Assembly: GCA_013823985.1 (NCBI GenBank)
Contig: PNNB01000057.1
Coordinates: 40,837 to 104,836, forward strand
Origin: Sphingopyxis sp.
GTDB taxonomy: Bacteria > Pseudomonadota > Alphaproteobacteria > Sphingomonadales > Sphingomonadaceae
Direction: 5' to 3'
Length of the DNA: 64,000 nt
Shown here piece after piece: positions 1 through 8,624 of this stretch; the stretch's first letter is position 1, and each line of letters starts with the position of its first letter. A program made the position numbers and the translations under genes. The notes below the pieces were generated by a model. The model worked only from the letters and a program-made list of their open reading frames with translations. It was not told where the DNA came from and did not search any database.

Positions 1-71
1 GGACCGCCAATTCGGTGCGCCGAGTCGATGGGATCGACGGCCCCGTCCGCTGGGCGGTGGTGCGCAAATGA
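1..71 (+). CDS. 3' end of an unidentified upstream gene (partial)
   Basis: An open frame runs in from the left edge (codons from base 3) and ends at a TGA at 69-71. Its last residues read GIDGPVRWAVVRK. The TGA overlaps the cdd ATG in an ATGA arrangement, which implies translational coupling and a shared operon. The visible 22 residues are too few to name a family. Its position before cytidine deaminase would fit a nucleoside-metabolism gene, but that is only context. Confidence 0.55.
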   Translation, partial: TANSVRRVDGIDGPVRWAVVRK

Positions 72-490
72 GCCAGGAGCTTGTGAATGCGGCAATCGCC
101 GCGTCGGCCAATGCCTATGCACCTTATTCCAACTTTCACGTGGGTGCGGCGTTGTTGCTGGATGACGGGCAGATTGTCAGCGGCGCGAACTTTGAAAATG
201 CGAGCTATGGCATGACCTTGTGCGCCGAAACGGTCGCGATAGCGAAGGCGAATAGCGACGGAACCTTGCGGAAGATCGTTGCCATAGCCGTTGCGGGTGG
301 CCCCGCCGGACTCGTCGCCGCCAATGTCGAGGCCATCACGCCATGCGGACGATGCCGTCAGATCATCAAAGAGGTTGCAGACCTCACCGAGCGCGATATT
401 CCTGTCCATTGCGCGCATGCCAGCGGTTACGATACCTATTATCTGTCCGAACTGTTGCCGCATGGGTTCGGACCGGCAAATCTGAAATAG
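68..490 (+). CDS. cdd: cytidine deaminase
   Basis: Deaminates cytidine and deoxycytidine to (deoxy)uridine in cytosolic pyrimidine salvage. The 140-residue length fits the small homotetrameric class. The substrate-binding segment PYSNFHVGAAL lies at 19-29 and FEN at 42-44. The zinc-site motifs are CAE at 52-54 (Cys52 ligand, Glu54 proton shuttle) and PCGRC at 92-96 (Cys93 and Cys96 ligands). The start overlaps the stop of the preceding gene, and dcd follows after 9 bases, so the two deaminases probably form one transcript that steers cytosine nucleotides towards dUMP/dTTP. All key residues are present. Confidence 0.95.
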   Translation: MSQELVNAAIAASANAYAPYSNFHVGAALLLDDGQIVSGANFENASYGMTLCAETVAIAKANSDGTLRKIVAIAVAGGPAGLVAANVEAITPCGRCRQIIKEVADLTERDIPVHCAHASGYDTYYLSELLPHGFGPANLK

Positions 491-499
491 AGGGAATAT

Positions 500-1054
500 A
501 TGTCCATTCTTTCCGACATCTGGATACGCGAACAGGCCAAGGCCAATGGTATGATTGAACCCTTCGTCGAGGCCCAACGGCGCGACGGATGCATTAGCTA
601 CGGCTTGTCCTCTTACGGCTATGACGCGCGGGTTGCCGATGAGTTCAAGATTTTCACCAATGTCGACAGCTCGATCGTTGATCCCAAGGAATTCGATCCC
701 AAAAGCTTCGTCGACCGCAAAACCGATGTCTGCATCATACCGCCTAACAGCTTTGCCCTTGCCCGCACCGTCGAATATTTCCGCGTCCCACGCGATGTGC
801 TGGTGATCTGCCTTGGCAAAAGCACCTATGCGCGGTGCGGTATCATTGTGAACGTAACGCCGCTGGAACCGGGCTGGGAAGGCCATGTTACGCTGGAATT
901 TTCCAACACGACACCCTTGCCTGCCAAAATCTACGCCAATGAAGGTGCGTGCCAGTTCCTATTTCTAAAGGGCGAACAACCATGCGAGACAAGTTATGCA
1001 GACCGCGCTGGCAAATATATGGGCCAACGCGGAGTAACACTGCCCAAATTATAA
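500..1054 (+). CDS. dcd: dCTP deaminase
   Basis: Converts dCTP to dUTP, the first step of the major dUMP supply route for thymidylate synthesis. The 184 residues match the family length for a trimeric enzyme. The signature GKSTYAR is at 106-112, and the segment with [16 protein letters not shown] at 121-136 carries the expected catalytic Glu (about 133). The C-terminal part, with [12 protein letters not shown] at 171-182, fits the flap that closes over the triphosphate. A GAGGGAA ribosome site lies directly upstream. It sits 9 bases behind cdd. Confidence 0.96.
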   Translation: MSILSDIWIREQAKANGMIEPFVEAQRRDGCISYGLSSYGYDARVADEFKIFTNVDSSIVDPKEFDPKSFVDRKTDVCIIPPNSFALARTVEYFRVPRDVLVICLGKSTYARCGIIVNVTPLEPGWEGHVTLEFSNTTPLPAKIYANEGACQFLFLKGEQPCETSYADRAGKYMGQRGVTLPKL

Positions 1055-1102
1055 AAGCCCGGCGCAGCCAAGCTGCCGGTGCGTAAAATGAGAGGAATGC
1101 CC

Positions 1103-2263
1103 ATGCCAAAGAACCGCGAATTTGACATCATCGTCTATGGCGCCACCGGATATACCGGCCGGCTCGTTGCCGAATATCTGATCGGAAAGACTGGCCTCAA
1201 ATGGGCCATGGCCGGGCGCAGTGCGGACAAGCTAGCCGAAGTGCGCGATCTGATCGGCGCACCTGCCGATACGCCTTTGGTGGTTGCCGATGCGTCCGAC
1301 CCCGCCACGCTCGATGCGATGGCAAAGCGGGCCAATGTCATTCTGACGACGGTTGGACCCTATCAGTTGTACGGCAATGAACTGGTTTCTGCCTGTGTCG
1401 CCAACGGAACCGACTATACCGACCTGTGCGGTGAACCGGCATGGATGCGGCAGAAGATTGACGCGCATGACGCAGCGGCCAAAGCCTCTGGTGCGCGCAT
1501 CTGCTTTTCGGCGGGCTTTGACTCGATCCCGTTCGATCTGGGCGTCTTGATGCTGCAAAAGCACTGTATCGAAAAATTCGGTGCCCCTGCCCCCCGCATC
1601 AAAGGACGTGTGCGCGCCATGGCCGGAAAATTCTCCGGCGGGACAGCGGCCAGTTTGAAAGCGACCATGGCGGCAGCGGCCAAAGACCCAGCCGTCATCG
1701 GCTATCTTACCAACCCGTTCAGTCTTGCCGGTGGCTTTGAAGGCCCGGCGCAGCCGGCCGGAAATAAACCCGAATATGATGAAAGTTTAGGGAGTTGGGC
1801 GACAAACTTCGTAATGGCTCCTATCAATACCAAGAATGTGCACCGGACAAACGCCTTGTTGGGTCACCTTTATGGCACCGACTTTGTCTATGACGAAATG
1901 ATACTGACCGGCCCCGGCGATGCAGGACAGCAGGCGGCGGAATATGTGGCCAAGACCCCGATGATCGGCACACCCGATGATCCGAAACCCGGCGAAGGTC
2001 CGACAAAGGAAGAGCGCGAAAACGGGTATTACGATGTCCTGTTCGTCGCCGAATATCCCGATGGCCGGACCGCACGGCTCAGCGTGAAAGGCGACAAGGA
2101 CCCGGGCTATGGCTCAACATCGAAAATGATTTCGGAAACGGCCATCGGTCTGAGCGAAATCGACGGACCCGGCGGCGTAACGACCCCAGGTGCTGCGCTT
2201 GGCGCGGCGCTGGTCGACCGCTTGCAGCAATTTGCAGGTCTCACGTTCACGGTCGAGGGCTAA
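1103..2263 (+). CDS. saccharopine dehydrogenase-like NAD(P)-binding oxidoreductase (trans-acting enoyl reductase type)
   Basis: The N-terminus is a Rossmann fold with GATGYTGR at residues 13-20, followed by a substrate domain. Length (386 residues) and pattern fit the saccharopine-dehydrogenase-like family that includes mycobacterial trans-acting enoyl reductases. No lysine-pathway genes are nearby, so true saccharopine dehydrogenase activity is unlikely and the substrate is unknown, possibly a lipid. I chose ATG 1103 because GAGGA at 1092-1096 sits six bases before it. In-frame starts at 1079 (GTG), 1088 and 1097 are poorer. It lies 48 bases after dcd on the same strand. Confidence 0.8.
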   Translation: MPKNREFDIIVYGATGYTGRLVAEYLIGKTGLKWAMAGRSADKLAEVRDLIGAPADTPLVVADASDPATLDAMAKRANVILTTVGPYQLYGNELVSACVANGTDYTDLCGEPAWMRQKIDAHDAAAKASGARICFSAGFDSIPFDLGVLMLQKHCIEKFGAPAPRIKGRVRAMAGKFSGGTAASLKATMAAAAKDPAVIGYLTNPFSLAGGFEGPAQPAGNKPEYDESLGSWATNFVMAPINTKNVHRTNALLGHLYGTDFVYDEMILTGPGDAGQQAAEYVAKTPMIGTPDDPKPGEGPTKEERENGYYDVLFVAEYPDGRTARLSVKGDKDPGYGSTSKMISETAIGLSEIDGPGGVTTPGAALGAALVDRLQQFAGLTFTVEG

Positions 2264-2305
2264 GCCCTTTCAAAGAGGTGACCTTGCGCCTATATCGCCC
2301 GGACC

Positions 2306-3070
2306 ATGTTAGGTCGCCTCTTTAAAAAAGCCGTTGCTACGCGGCCGATTGATACCGCACGGGTGCCGGACGGCATGCGCGTCTATGCCATCGGCGATGT
2401 GCATGGCCGCAACGATCTGCTGCATGATCTGCTCTTGAAAATCGAAGCCGATAATCTTGCGCGTGGTGCCGCCGACACGCACATCATCTTTCTGGGTGAT
2501 CTGATGGACCGGGGCCCCGACAGCGCCGGTGTGATTGAAACGGCCATGGCCCTGCGCGCGGCGGGCCGCAAAGTCCGCTTTCTCATGGGAAACCATGAAG
2601 AGGTATTCCTGCGCGCCTGCCGGAAAAACGACCCTAAGGTTACGCGCTTTTTCATCCGGATCGGTGGGGAAGCCACGGTCCTGTCCTACCCCATCACCCG
2701 CGCCGAATATATGGCGCTCGACATGCATGAACTTTCCGAACGGTTGCGGACTCTCGTTCCGGAAAGCCATCTGGAGTTTATTGATAGTTTCGAAGACCAG
2801 ATCGTCATCGGCGACTATGCTTTCGTCCATGCCGGCATCCGGCCCGGAGTGCCCCTGACAGAGCAGAAACCCAGCGATTTGCGCTGGATTCGCGAAGAAT
2901 TTGTCGAGCATCGGGGCGATCTCGAAAAGGTGGTCATCTACGGCCACACCATCTACGACAAGGTTGAGGAGCGGGGTTCCCGGATCGGCATCGACACAGG
3001 CGCTTATGCTTCAGCCGCGTTAACAGCGATCGGATTGGAAGGCGGCGAACGCTGGTATTTGCAGACCTGA
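2306..3070 (+). CDS. metallophosphatase family protein (PPP-type Ser/Thr phosphatase-like)
   Basis: A 254-residue calcineurin-like phosphoesterase of the bacterial PPP type. Metal-site motifs appear in order: GDVHGR at 30-35, GDLMDRG at 64-70 and GNHE at 95-98, followed by FVHAGIRPG and YGHTIYD further on, which supply the last His ligands. Proteins of this layout dephosphorylate phosphoproteins or small phosphate esters such as Ap4A; the sequence does not separate these. There is no signal peptide, so it is probably cytoplasmic. It stands between the oxidoreductase and the M28 peptidase on the same strand with short gaps. Confidence 0.85.
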   Translation: MLGRLFKKAVATRPIDTARVPDGMRVYAIGDVHGRNDLLHDLLLKIEADNLARGAADTHIIFLGDLMDRGPDSAGVIETAMALRAAGRKVRFLMGNHEEVFLRACRKNDPKVTRFFIRIGGEATVLSYPITRAEYMALDMHELSERLRTLVPESHLEFIDSFEDQIVIGDYAFVHAGIRPGVPLTEQKPSDLRWIREEFVEHRGDLEKVVIYGHTIYDKVEERGSRIGIDTGAYASAALTAIGLEGGERWYLQT

Positions 3071-3087
3071 TGCGGTAGCCCCGTCCC

Positions 3088-4398
3088 ATGAAAACACGCT
3101 TCCTTCTGGCGAGTCTGCTTGCCCTTTCCGCCACTTCCCCCGCAATCGCCGAAGAAAAAGCCAACCCGGCACGCCTGAAAGCCGACGTTGAAAAGCTCGT
3201 CAGCTTCGGAACCCGCCACACTCTGTCCTCCGCAACTGACCCGAAACGAGGAATTGGCGCTGCGCGGGCTTGGGCAAAAACGGAATTCGAGAAAATCGCG
3301 CAATCCTGCAAAGGCTGCCTGACGACCGAATTGCTCGAACGCACCATGTCCGGCCCTCGCGTTCCAAATGGCGTCAACATTGTCGACGTTCTCGCGATCA
3401 AACCCGGCAAAATGGGCTGGGATCATGTGATAATCATTGCGGGCCATATCGACAGCAGGGTTTCCGATGTCATGGATTTCACCAAGGACGCCCCCGGCGC
3501 AAATGACGATGGTTCGGGCAGCGCGCTGGTGATTGAGGCAGCGCGTCTGATGGCCAAGCAGCCGCAAAGCGAAGCGACGATCGTGTTCGCTCTTTTGTCT
3601 GGCGAAGAACAAGGTCTGATGGGCGGACGGTTGCTTGCCGAAACTGCCAAAGAGCGTGGCTGGAAAGTCACCGCCATGCTCAACAATGACATCGTCGGCA
3701 ACACGGTGGGAACCGACGGGCGGAAGGTAGATTCGGTCGTTCGCGTATTCAGCGAAGGCATCCGCGCTTCGGAAGACCTAACCGCCCAAATGGCGCGGCG
3801 CGGCAGCGGTGGTGAGGATGACGGACCGAGCCGTGGCCTGATGCGCTATGCCGACAATGTGGCGGCAGCCAATCCTGCCATTGGACTTGATGTCTTTGGC
3901 GTTCGGCGTCCCGACCGCTTTAGCCGCGGCGGCGACCATCTGCCCGCGCTCGAACTCGGCCTTCCGGCTATACGTTTCACGGTTGGCGTGGAAAATTACC
4001 ACCACCAGCATCAGGATCTTCGCACCGAAAATGGTATCGAATATGGCGACACCGTCGATAAGATGGACTTTGCCTATTTGGCCAAGGTGACCGCCCTGAA
4101 TGTAGCGACAGCGAACGCGCTGGCCAGCGCCCCTCCTGCTCCTGAAACGGCCACCCTTGGCGGAGCCGTTTCATCTGACACAAGCGTGTCATGGACAGCG
4201 GCGCCCGGCGCGGTGCGCTACCGTGTCTATCAACGTCGCGCAGATGCGCAGGACTGGACATTGGAGCAAGAGGTTGAAGCCACGGAAGCGCTTTTGAAGG
4301 GCTTGATAGTCGACGACCATTTCGTCGGCGTGAGCTCTGTAGGCAAAAATGGCGCCGAAAGCACGATCACATTCGGCGGGCTACCTCCACGGAAGTAA
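3088..4398 (+). CDS. exported M28-family zinc aminopeptidase with C-terminal fibronectin-like region
   Basis: Residues 1-21 form a signal peptide (basic start, Leu/Ala core, AIA before EE). The M28 co-catalytic zinc residues are visible: GHID at 119-122, the bridging Asp in GANDDGSGS (137-145), the general-base pair EE at 173-174 and NND at 199-201. The final His comes from the ENYHHQHQD segment. The last ~85 residues resemble a fibronectin type III-like beta domain with a WTAAPGAVRYRVYQR stretch. A periplasmic or secreted peptidase is inferred. The gene ends just before a bidirectional terminator. Confidence 0.87.
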   Translation: MKTRFLLASLLALSATSPAIAEEKANPARLKADVEKLVSFGTRHTLSSATDPKRGIGAARAWAKTEFEKIAQSCKGCLTTELLERTMSGPRVPNGVNIVDVLAIKPGKMGWDHVIIIAGHIDSRVSDVMDFTKDAPGANDDGSGSALVIEAARLMAKQPQSEATIVFALLSGEEQGLMGGRLLAETAKERGWKVTAMLNNDIVGNTVGTDGRKVDSVVRVFSEGIRASEDLTAQMARRGSGGEDDGPSRGLMRYADNVAAANPAIGLDVFGVRRPDRFSRGGDHLPALELGLPAIRFTVGVENYHHQHQDLRTENGIEYGDTVDKMDFAYLAKVTALNVATANALASAPPAPETATLGGAVSSDTSVSWTAAPGAVRYRVYQRRADAQDWTLEQEVEATEALLKGLIVDDHFVGVSSVGKNGAESTITFGGLPPRK

Positions 4399-4408
4399 CG
4401 CCGGTATC

Positions 4409-4444
4409 AAAAAAAGGGCGCAGCGTCCTCAGACTGCGCCCTTT
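4409..4444. terminator. bidirectional intrinsic terminator between M28 peptidase and ctrA
   Basis: An 8-bp perfect stem GGGCGCAG (4416-4423) / CTGCGCCC (4434-4441) with a 10-base loop is preceded by seven A and followed by TTT. It can therefore end both the rightward peptidase transcript and the leftward ctrA transcript, whose stop is at 4471. Confidence 0.85.
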
Positions 4445-4470
4445 AGATACTCTCGGGTGAAAGCGGAAAA

Positions 4471-5172
4471 TCAGGCAACCATAGGTTGTTCCATATCGTC
4501 GAGATCACGCAACACATAGCCACGGCCCCAGACGGTTTCGATGTAGTTTTCACCGCCGCATGCCAGCGCGAGCTTCTTCCGCAGCTTGCAGATGAAAACG
4601 TCGATAATCTTGAGTTCGGGCTCGTCCATGCCACCGTAAAGATGGTTCAGGAACATTTCCTTGGTCAACGTGGTGCCCTTACGGAGCGAGAGGAGCTCCA
4701 GCATGGCATATTCTTTACCGGTCAGATGTACGCGGCTGCCGTCGACTTCGACAGTCTTAGCATCCAGGTTGACCGACAATTTGCCGGTCCGGATAACCGA
4801 TTGCGAGTGGCCCTTGGAGCGACGCACCACGGCGTGGATACGCGCCACAAGTTCTTCGCGATGGAAAGGCTTGGTAACATAATCGTCGGCACCGAAGCCA
4901 AACGAGCGCACCTTGGAATCCATTTCCGAAATACCGGAAAGAATGAGAACCGGCGTCTGCACCTTGGCGACGCGCAATTTCTTGAGCACATCGTAACCAT
5001 GCATGTCGGGCAGGTTCAAATCGAGCAATATGATGTCATAATCGTAGAGCTTACCCAGATCGAGGCCTTCTTCGCCCAAATCAGTGGTGTAGACATTGAA
5101 CCCTTCGGTCGCGAGCATCATTTCGATGGCCTTCGCCGTGGTAGGTTCATCTTCAATCAAAAGCACACGCAT
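4471..5172 (-). CDS. ctrA: cell-cycle response regulator CtrA
   Basis: An OmpR-class two-domain regulator of 233 residues. In the receiver domain (1-~115), the acidic pocket is EDE at 7-9, the phospho-acceptor is Asp51 ([11 protein letters not shown]) and the conserved Lys lies in TKPF. The C-terminal winged helix carries [15 protein letters not shown] and ends in the VWGRGYVL segment typical of CtrA. CtrA controls cell-cycle, motility and envelope genes in alphaproteobacteria and binds TTAA-N7-TTAA. I chose ATG 5172 (MRVLLIED) because GAGGGG lies just upstream and the family starts there. Its promoter holds a CtrA box and a GANTC cluster, consistent with autoregulation and methylation-linked control. 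Confidence 0.95.
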   Translation of the reverse strand: MRVLLIEDEPTTAKAIEMMLATEGFNVYTTDLGEEGLDLGKLYDYDIILLDLNLPDMHGYDVLKKLRVAKVQTPVLILSGISEMDSKVRSFGFGADDYVTKPFHREELVARIHAVVRRSKGHSQSVIRTGKLSVNLDAKTVEVDGSRVHLTGKEYAMLELLSLRKGTTLTKEMFLNHLYGGMDEPELKIIDVFICKLRKKLALACGGENYIETVWGRGYVLRDLDDMEQPMVA

Positions 5173-5273
5173 TGGGCAAACCCCTCTTTGCTTATTGCAA
5201 CCCCGAAACACGAACGGACCGATCCGGTTGTGTGTCGGGCTTTATTAACCATAAGGGAAATGAACTGAAAAGG

Positions 5274-5288
5274 TTAATTTCATCTTAA
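5274..5288. promoter_or_regulatory. CtrA-binding box in the ctrA promoter
   Basis: A perfect TTAA (5274-5277), 7-base spacer, TTAA (5285-5288), the full alphaproteobacterial CtrA consensus. It lies 101 bases upstream of the ctrA start codon. A further lone TTAA is nearby at about 5245. Autoregulation of ctrA is known in Caulobacter. That it acts here is inference. Confidence 0.8.
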
Positions 5289-5294
5289 CGCAGG

Positions 5295-5370
5295 GAATCC
5301 GGCGAGTCGCGGGGGCCTAGGCTTCCAAAAAATGACTCAATTCCGCGGATTTAGGACTCTGACGGGACTC
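5295..5370. promoter_or_regulatory. cluster of five GANTC (CcrM/GcrA-type) sites upstream of ctrA
   Basis: GAATC 5295-5299, GAGTC 5304-5308 and GACTC at 5334-5338, 5355-5359 and 5366-5370. A 76-base stretch of random sequence would hold about 0.3 such sites. GANTC is the target of the CcrM methyltransferase and is read by GcrA in Caulobacter, where ctrA transcription depends on methylation state. These sites sit 120-200 bases upstream of the ctrA start, in the gap before the LysR gene. The gap 5173-5436 holds no gene. Confidence 0.7.
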
Positions 5371-5436
5371 GTAAATTTTTTTGAAAATTAAGACTTCGCG
5401 CTCCCCGAAATTGCCCAGATTTAAGAATTTCGCGAT

Positions 5437-6327
5437 TTAATGGAGCCGCTCGGTCAAAAAGTCTATTAACGCCGTCACCCGTTGCGGGCGAATTTTCCCC
5501 GGTGGCGTGACCAGATGAAGGGCTAATGGCGGTGTTTTCCATTTTTCAAGAATTTCCACGACCGCACCGCTAGCCAAGTCACTTTCGATGATGAAATCCG
5601 GAACCACTGCAATACCATGGCCGGACCGGAGGCTGTGCAGCATCACGTCGCTGTTGTTTGCACGCAACCGGCCCTGCGGACGAACAACAGCCTCCTCGCC
5701 TTTGGAATTCACAAATCGCCATAGTTCAGGGGTTGGTAATAACGAGTAGCGCAGACACTCATGTTCGCCGAGCTCGGCTGGGTGACGTGGGGCACCCTTG
5801 CTATCGATGTAAGATGGCGCCGCGACGATATATGTTTTGACGTCCCGCAATTTACGCGCTCTCAAACTGCTGTCTGGCAATGCCGCAATACGTAAGCCGA
5901 TGTCGAACCCCTCACCGATCAGATCAACCTTCGCATCGCTTAAATGCATATCAATGCTAACGCCACGATAGGCGCACAAGAACTCGGCCACCACAGGGCC
6001 GACATTCGAAAGGCCAAAGCTCATAGGCACCGCCAATCGGACCAGTCCCACCGGTTCAGAAGCCTCGTCCCGCGCTGCCTCCTCTGCCGCTAGCCCCTCG
6101 GCCAGAATAGACTTGGCGTGCTCGACCAATTTGGCCCCGCTGTCCGTTAGCGCAAGACGACGGGATGTGCGGTGAAACAAAGGGGCGCCTACCTGTGTTT
6201 CAAGGCGCGTGACCGCCTTTGATACCGTTGCTTTGGACAGGCCTAATGCGTCTGCCGCCCCGGTGAAGCTTTTATGTTCCACAACGCAGGCAAAAATGCT
6301 CCAGGCTTCAAAATCAGGTAATCGCAT
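5437..6327 (-). CDS. LysR-family transcriptional regulator
   Basis: A 296-residue LysR protein. The N-terminal winged HTH (about 5-64) reads FTGAADALGLSKATVSKAVTRLE, and a periplasmic-binding-fold effector domain follows. The ATG at 6327 (MRLPDFEAW) is the usual family start; an in-frame TTG at 6339 is possible but weaker. It is divergent from a pirin / quinone reductase / dioxygenase operon and very likely regulates it, by the common LysR pattern. A GAAAC/GTTTC palindrome lies a few bases upstream of its start. The effector may be a quinone, phenolic or oxidant, by inference from the target genes. Confidence 0.9.
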   Translation of the reverse strand: MRLPDFEAWSIFACVVEHKSFTGAADALGLSKATVSKAVTRLETQVGAPLFHRTSRRLALTDSGAKLVEHAKSILAEGLAAEEAARDEASEPVGLVRLAVPMSFGLSNVGPVVAEFLCAYRGVSIDMHLSDAKVDLIGEGFDIGLRIAALPDSSLRARKLRDVKTYIVAAPSYIDSKGAPRHPAELGEHECLRYSLLPTPELWRFVNSKGEEAVVRPQGRLRANNSDVMLHSLRSGHGIAVVPDFIIESDLASGAVVEILEKWKTPPLALHLVTPPGKIRPQRVTALIDFLTERLH

Positions 6328-6332
6328 AATTG

Positions 6333-6356
6333 GAAACAATATGTTTCTAACGTTTC
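6333..6356. promoter_or_regulatory. candidate LysR operator in the divergent promoter
   Basis: GAAAC (6333-6337), 5 bases, GTTTC (6343-6347), then a second GTTTC (6352-6356) one helical turn on. Dyads with an added half-site are typical of LysR recognition/activation sites, and this one lies between the divergent lysR and pirin genes. The rest of the gap to 6424 is AT-rich and holds the pirin ribosome site GAAGGAG. Confidence 0.5.
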
Positions 6357-6424
6357 TATTTCAATCCCAATTTGAGAGCCTATTTAAAGTCCATGACAAC
6401 CACCCTTGTTGAAGGAGTGATATA

Positions 6425-7138
6425 ATGACTGACACCAAAACCAGAATCGAAGTCCGCCCGTTTGAAAGTCTGGGTGCCGCAAATCATGGATGGCTTGACG
6501 CCCATCATCATTTTTCATTTGCAGACTATTATGATCCGGCCCGCATGAACTGGGGTGCCATCCGCGTGTGGAACGATGACATCATCCAACCCCAATCCGG
6601 TTTTCCGCCGCATCCGCATGCCGACATGGAAATCGTAACCTATGTCCGCACCGGCGCGATCACCCACAAGGACAGCCTTGGAAATGAAGGGCGTACCGAA
6701 GCCGGTGACGTTCAAGTGATGAGTGCCGGAAGCGGCATACGCCATGCTGAATATAATCTGGAAAACGAGGCAACGACGCTGTTCCAGATCTGGATCATGC
6801 CAAACCGCACGGGCGGTTCCCCCAGCTGGGGTGCCAAACCCTTTCCCAAAGACAGCCGGTCCGGTGCGTGGCAAGTGTTAGCCAGCGGCATGGAAGGCGA
6901 CCATGACGCATTGCCGATCCGTACAAATGCGCGCGTGGTTGGCGCAACGATCAAGGCCGGCGAGAGTTTGTCTTATGAAGTTGGTGCGGGTCGCTATGCC
7001 TATTTGGTACCCGCCACCGGCGTGATCGAAATTGACGGACAGCGGGCCAATGCCCGTGATGGCGTCGCGATCAAAGAAGGCCAGATCACAGTCACGGCCC
7101 TTGAGGATGCGGAAATCGTCCTCGTCGATTCCCAATAA
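6425..7138 (+). CDS. pirin family protein
   Basis: A bicupin of 237 residues. The N-terminal cupin has the metal ligands of the family: His63 and His65 (PPHPHADMEI), His107 and Glu109 (GIRHAEYN). The motif HHHFSFADYYDP at 27-38 is a pirin hallmark. Bacterial pirins include quercetin 2,3-dioxygenases (YhhW type) and redox-sensing partners; the activity cannot be fixed from sequence. It is the first gene of an operon with a WrbA quinone reductase and a ring-cleaving dioxygenase, divergent from a LysR gene, which points to aromatic or quinone stress. Confidence 0.92.
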   Translation: MTDTKTRIEVRPFESLGAANHGWLDAHHHFSFADYYDPARMNWGAIRVWNDDIIQPQSGFPPHPHADMEIVTYVRTGAITHKDSLGNEGRTEAGDVQVMSAGSGIRHAEYNLENEATTLFQIWIMPNRTGGSPSWGAKPFPKDSRSGAWQVLASGMEGDHDALPIRTNARVVGATIKAGESLSYEVGAGRYAYLVPATGVIEIDGQRANARDGVAIKEGQITVTALEDAEIVLVDSQ

Positions 7139-7147
7139 TTTCAACTT

Positions 7148-7172
7148 GCCCCCGACCGTTCCGGACGGGGGC
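7148..7172 (+). other. strong stem-loop between pirin and wrbA
   Basis: GCCCCCGACCG (7148-7158) pairs with CGGACGGGGGC (7162-7172) with one mismatch around a TTC loop. No T-run follows and the wrbA ribosome site GAAGG comes 10 bases later. It could be a processing or stability element, or a partial attenuator that sets the ratio of the two proteins. Confidence 0.5.
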
Positions 7173-7195
7173 CATAATCCTGAAGGACATCTCCC

Positions 7196-7795
7196 ATGAC
7201 CAAAGTACTTGTTCTCTATTATTCCAGCTATGGCCACCTTGAAACGATGGCAGAAGCGATTGCCGAGGGCGCACGCAGCACTGGCGTAGAAGTAGCCGTA
7301 AAGCGTGTCCCCGAAACAGCGCCATTGGAAGTCGCACAGGCCGCGCATTTCAAGTTGGACCAAAAGGCCGAAATTGCAACCGTTGATGAACTCAAAAACT
7401 ATGACGCTATTATAGTGGGCACCGGAACCCGATTTGGCCGGATGTCCAGCCAGATGGCAAGCTTCTGGGATCAGGCAGGTGGTGTCTGGATGCGCGGCGA
7501 ATTGAATGGCAAGGTAGGTGCAGCTTTTACATCGTCCGCGACCCAACATGGCGGGCAGGAAACCACGCTGTTCTCTATCATCACCAACTTGCTACACTTC
7601 GGCATGACGATTGTAGGCCTGGACTATGGGTTTGCTGGCCAGATGCGTAACGACGAAGTAACCGGCGGCGCGCCTTATGGCGCAACGACGATTGCAAATG
7701 GAGATGGCAGCCGCCAGCCCAGCGAAACCGAACTCGACGGTGCGCGTTATCTAGGCAAGCGCGTAGCGGAAACAGCAGCCAAGCTAGCCGCCTGA
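7196..7795 (+). CDS. wrbA: NAD(P)H:quinone oxidoreductase WrbA
   Basis: A flavodoxin-like FMN enzyme of 199 residues that reduces quinones by two electrons and so avoids semiquinone radicals. The phosphate-binding loop reads YYSSYGH near the N-terminus. The WrbA-specific segments [25 protein letters not shown] and a GLDYGFAGQ stretch follow in order. Expected cytosolic tetramer. It is the middle gene of the pirin operon, and the dioxygenase gene begins only 3 bases after it. Confidence 0.93.
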   Translation: MTKVLVLYYSSYGHLETMAEAIAEGARSTGVEVAVKRVPETAPLEVAQAAHFKLDQKAEIATVDELKNYDAIIVGTGTRFGRMSSQMASFWDQAGGVWMRGELNGKVGAAFTSSATQHGGQETTLFSIITNLLHFGMTIVGLDYGFAGQMRNDEVTGGAPYGATTIANGDGSRQPSETELDGARYLGKRVAETAAKLAA

Positions 7796-7798
7796 ACC

Positions 7799-8590
7799 AT
7801 GACAAAGCAACCCGCCCTGTTCCTGTCGCATGGCTCGCCCATGATCGTTCTGGACAACAGCCCTGCAAGGACTTTCCTTGAAGGGCTGGCGGGGACGTTG
7901 CCTACGAAACCTGCGGCTATCATTGTGATATCGGCGCACTATGATGCGCCAATCACATCCGTTACGTCTGGTGCACATCCGCCCACAATTCATGACTTTG
8001 GTGGATTTCCGGCAGCACTTTACGAGATGGATTACCCAGCGCCCGGCTCTCCGGAACTCGCGGGACGAATCAAGGCGATCCTAGATTCAGCAGATATTCC
8101 AAACCGTTTGGACAATGTGCGTGGCTATGACCACGGCACGTGGACACCACTGCTATTGGCCTGGCCCGGGGCAGATATCCCCGTGGTCCAAATTTCCATT
8201 AATGTGCGGGCGACGCCACAAGTACACTATAATTTGGGCACAGAACTTCGTGCACTTCGCGACGAGAACATCCTGATTATCGGATCCGGTTCGATGACGC
8301 ACAATCTGAGCGCTTTCTTCAGAGGCAATTACGGGGCGAAAGCGCCAATCGAGCCTTGGGTAAGTGACTTTCTGAATTGGCTCGACGCGGCATTGGTATC
8401 GGGCAACCATGCCGCAGTCCTAAAGGCAGTCAGTGACGCGCCACATGGCACAGACAACCATCCCACAATGGACCATATACTGCCGCTCTTCGTCGCTCTT
8501 GGTGCAGGCGGCCCGGATGGTAAGGCACACAAAATGCATGAAAGCGTCGACCATGCAGTGCTCGCCATGGATATGTGGCGTTTCGACTAG
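7799..8590 (+). CDS. DODA-type extradiol aromatic ring-opening dioxygenase (YgiD family)
   Basis: 263 residues of the class III extradiol dioxygenase LigB fold. Metal-site motifs are LSHGSP at 9-14 (His11), SAHYDAP at 45-51 (His47) and YDHGTWTPL at 110-118, with a later NHPTMDHILPL. Family members cleave catecholic rings such as DOPA; the physiological substrate is unknown. It sits 3 bases after wrbA, so the operon pairs ring opening with quinone reduction and pirin. A role in clearing catechols or quinones is inference. Confidence 0.88.
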   Translation: MTKQPALFLSHGSPMIVLDNSPARTFLEGLAGTLPTKPAAIIVISAHYDAPITSVTSGAHPPTIHDFGGFPAALYEMDYPAPGSPELAGRIKAILDSADIPNRLDNVRGYDHGTWTPLLLAWPGADIPVVQISINVRATPQVHYNLGTELRALRDENILIIGSGSMTHNLSAFFRGNYGAKAPIEPWVSDFLNWLDAALVSGNHAAVLKAVSDAPHGTDNHPTMDHILPLFVALGAGGPDGKAHKMHESVDHAVLAMDMWRFD

Positions 8591-8624
8591 ATTGATTAAC
8601 GTCACGCGCATAGAGAATGCGTTT

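Noticed and set aside
1079..1102. Upstream start for the saccharopine-dehydrogenase-like protein
   Set aside because: The ribosome site GAGGA lies after the GTG at 1079 and overlaps the ATG region at 1088-1097; only ATG 1103 has normal spacing.
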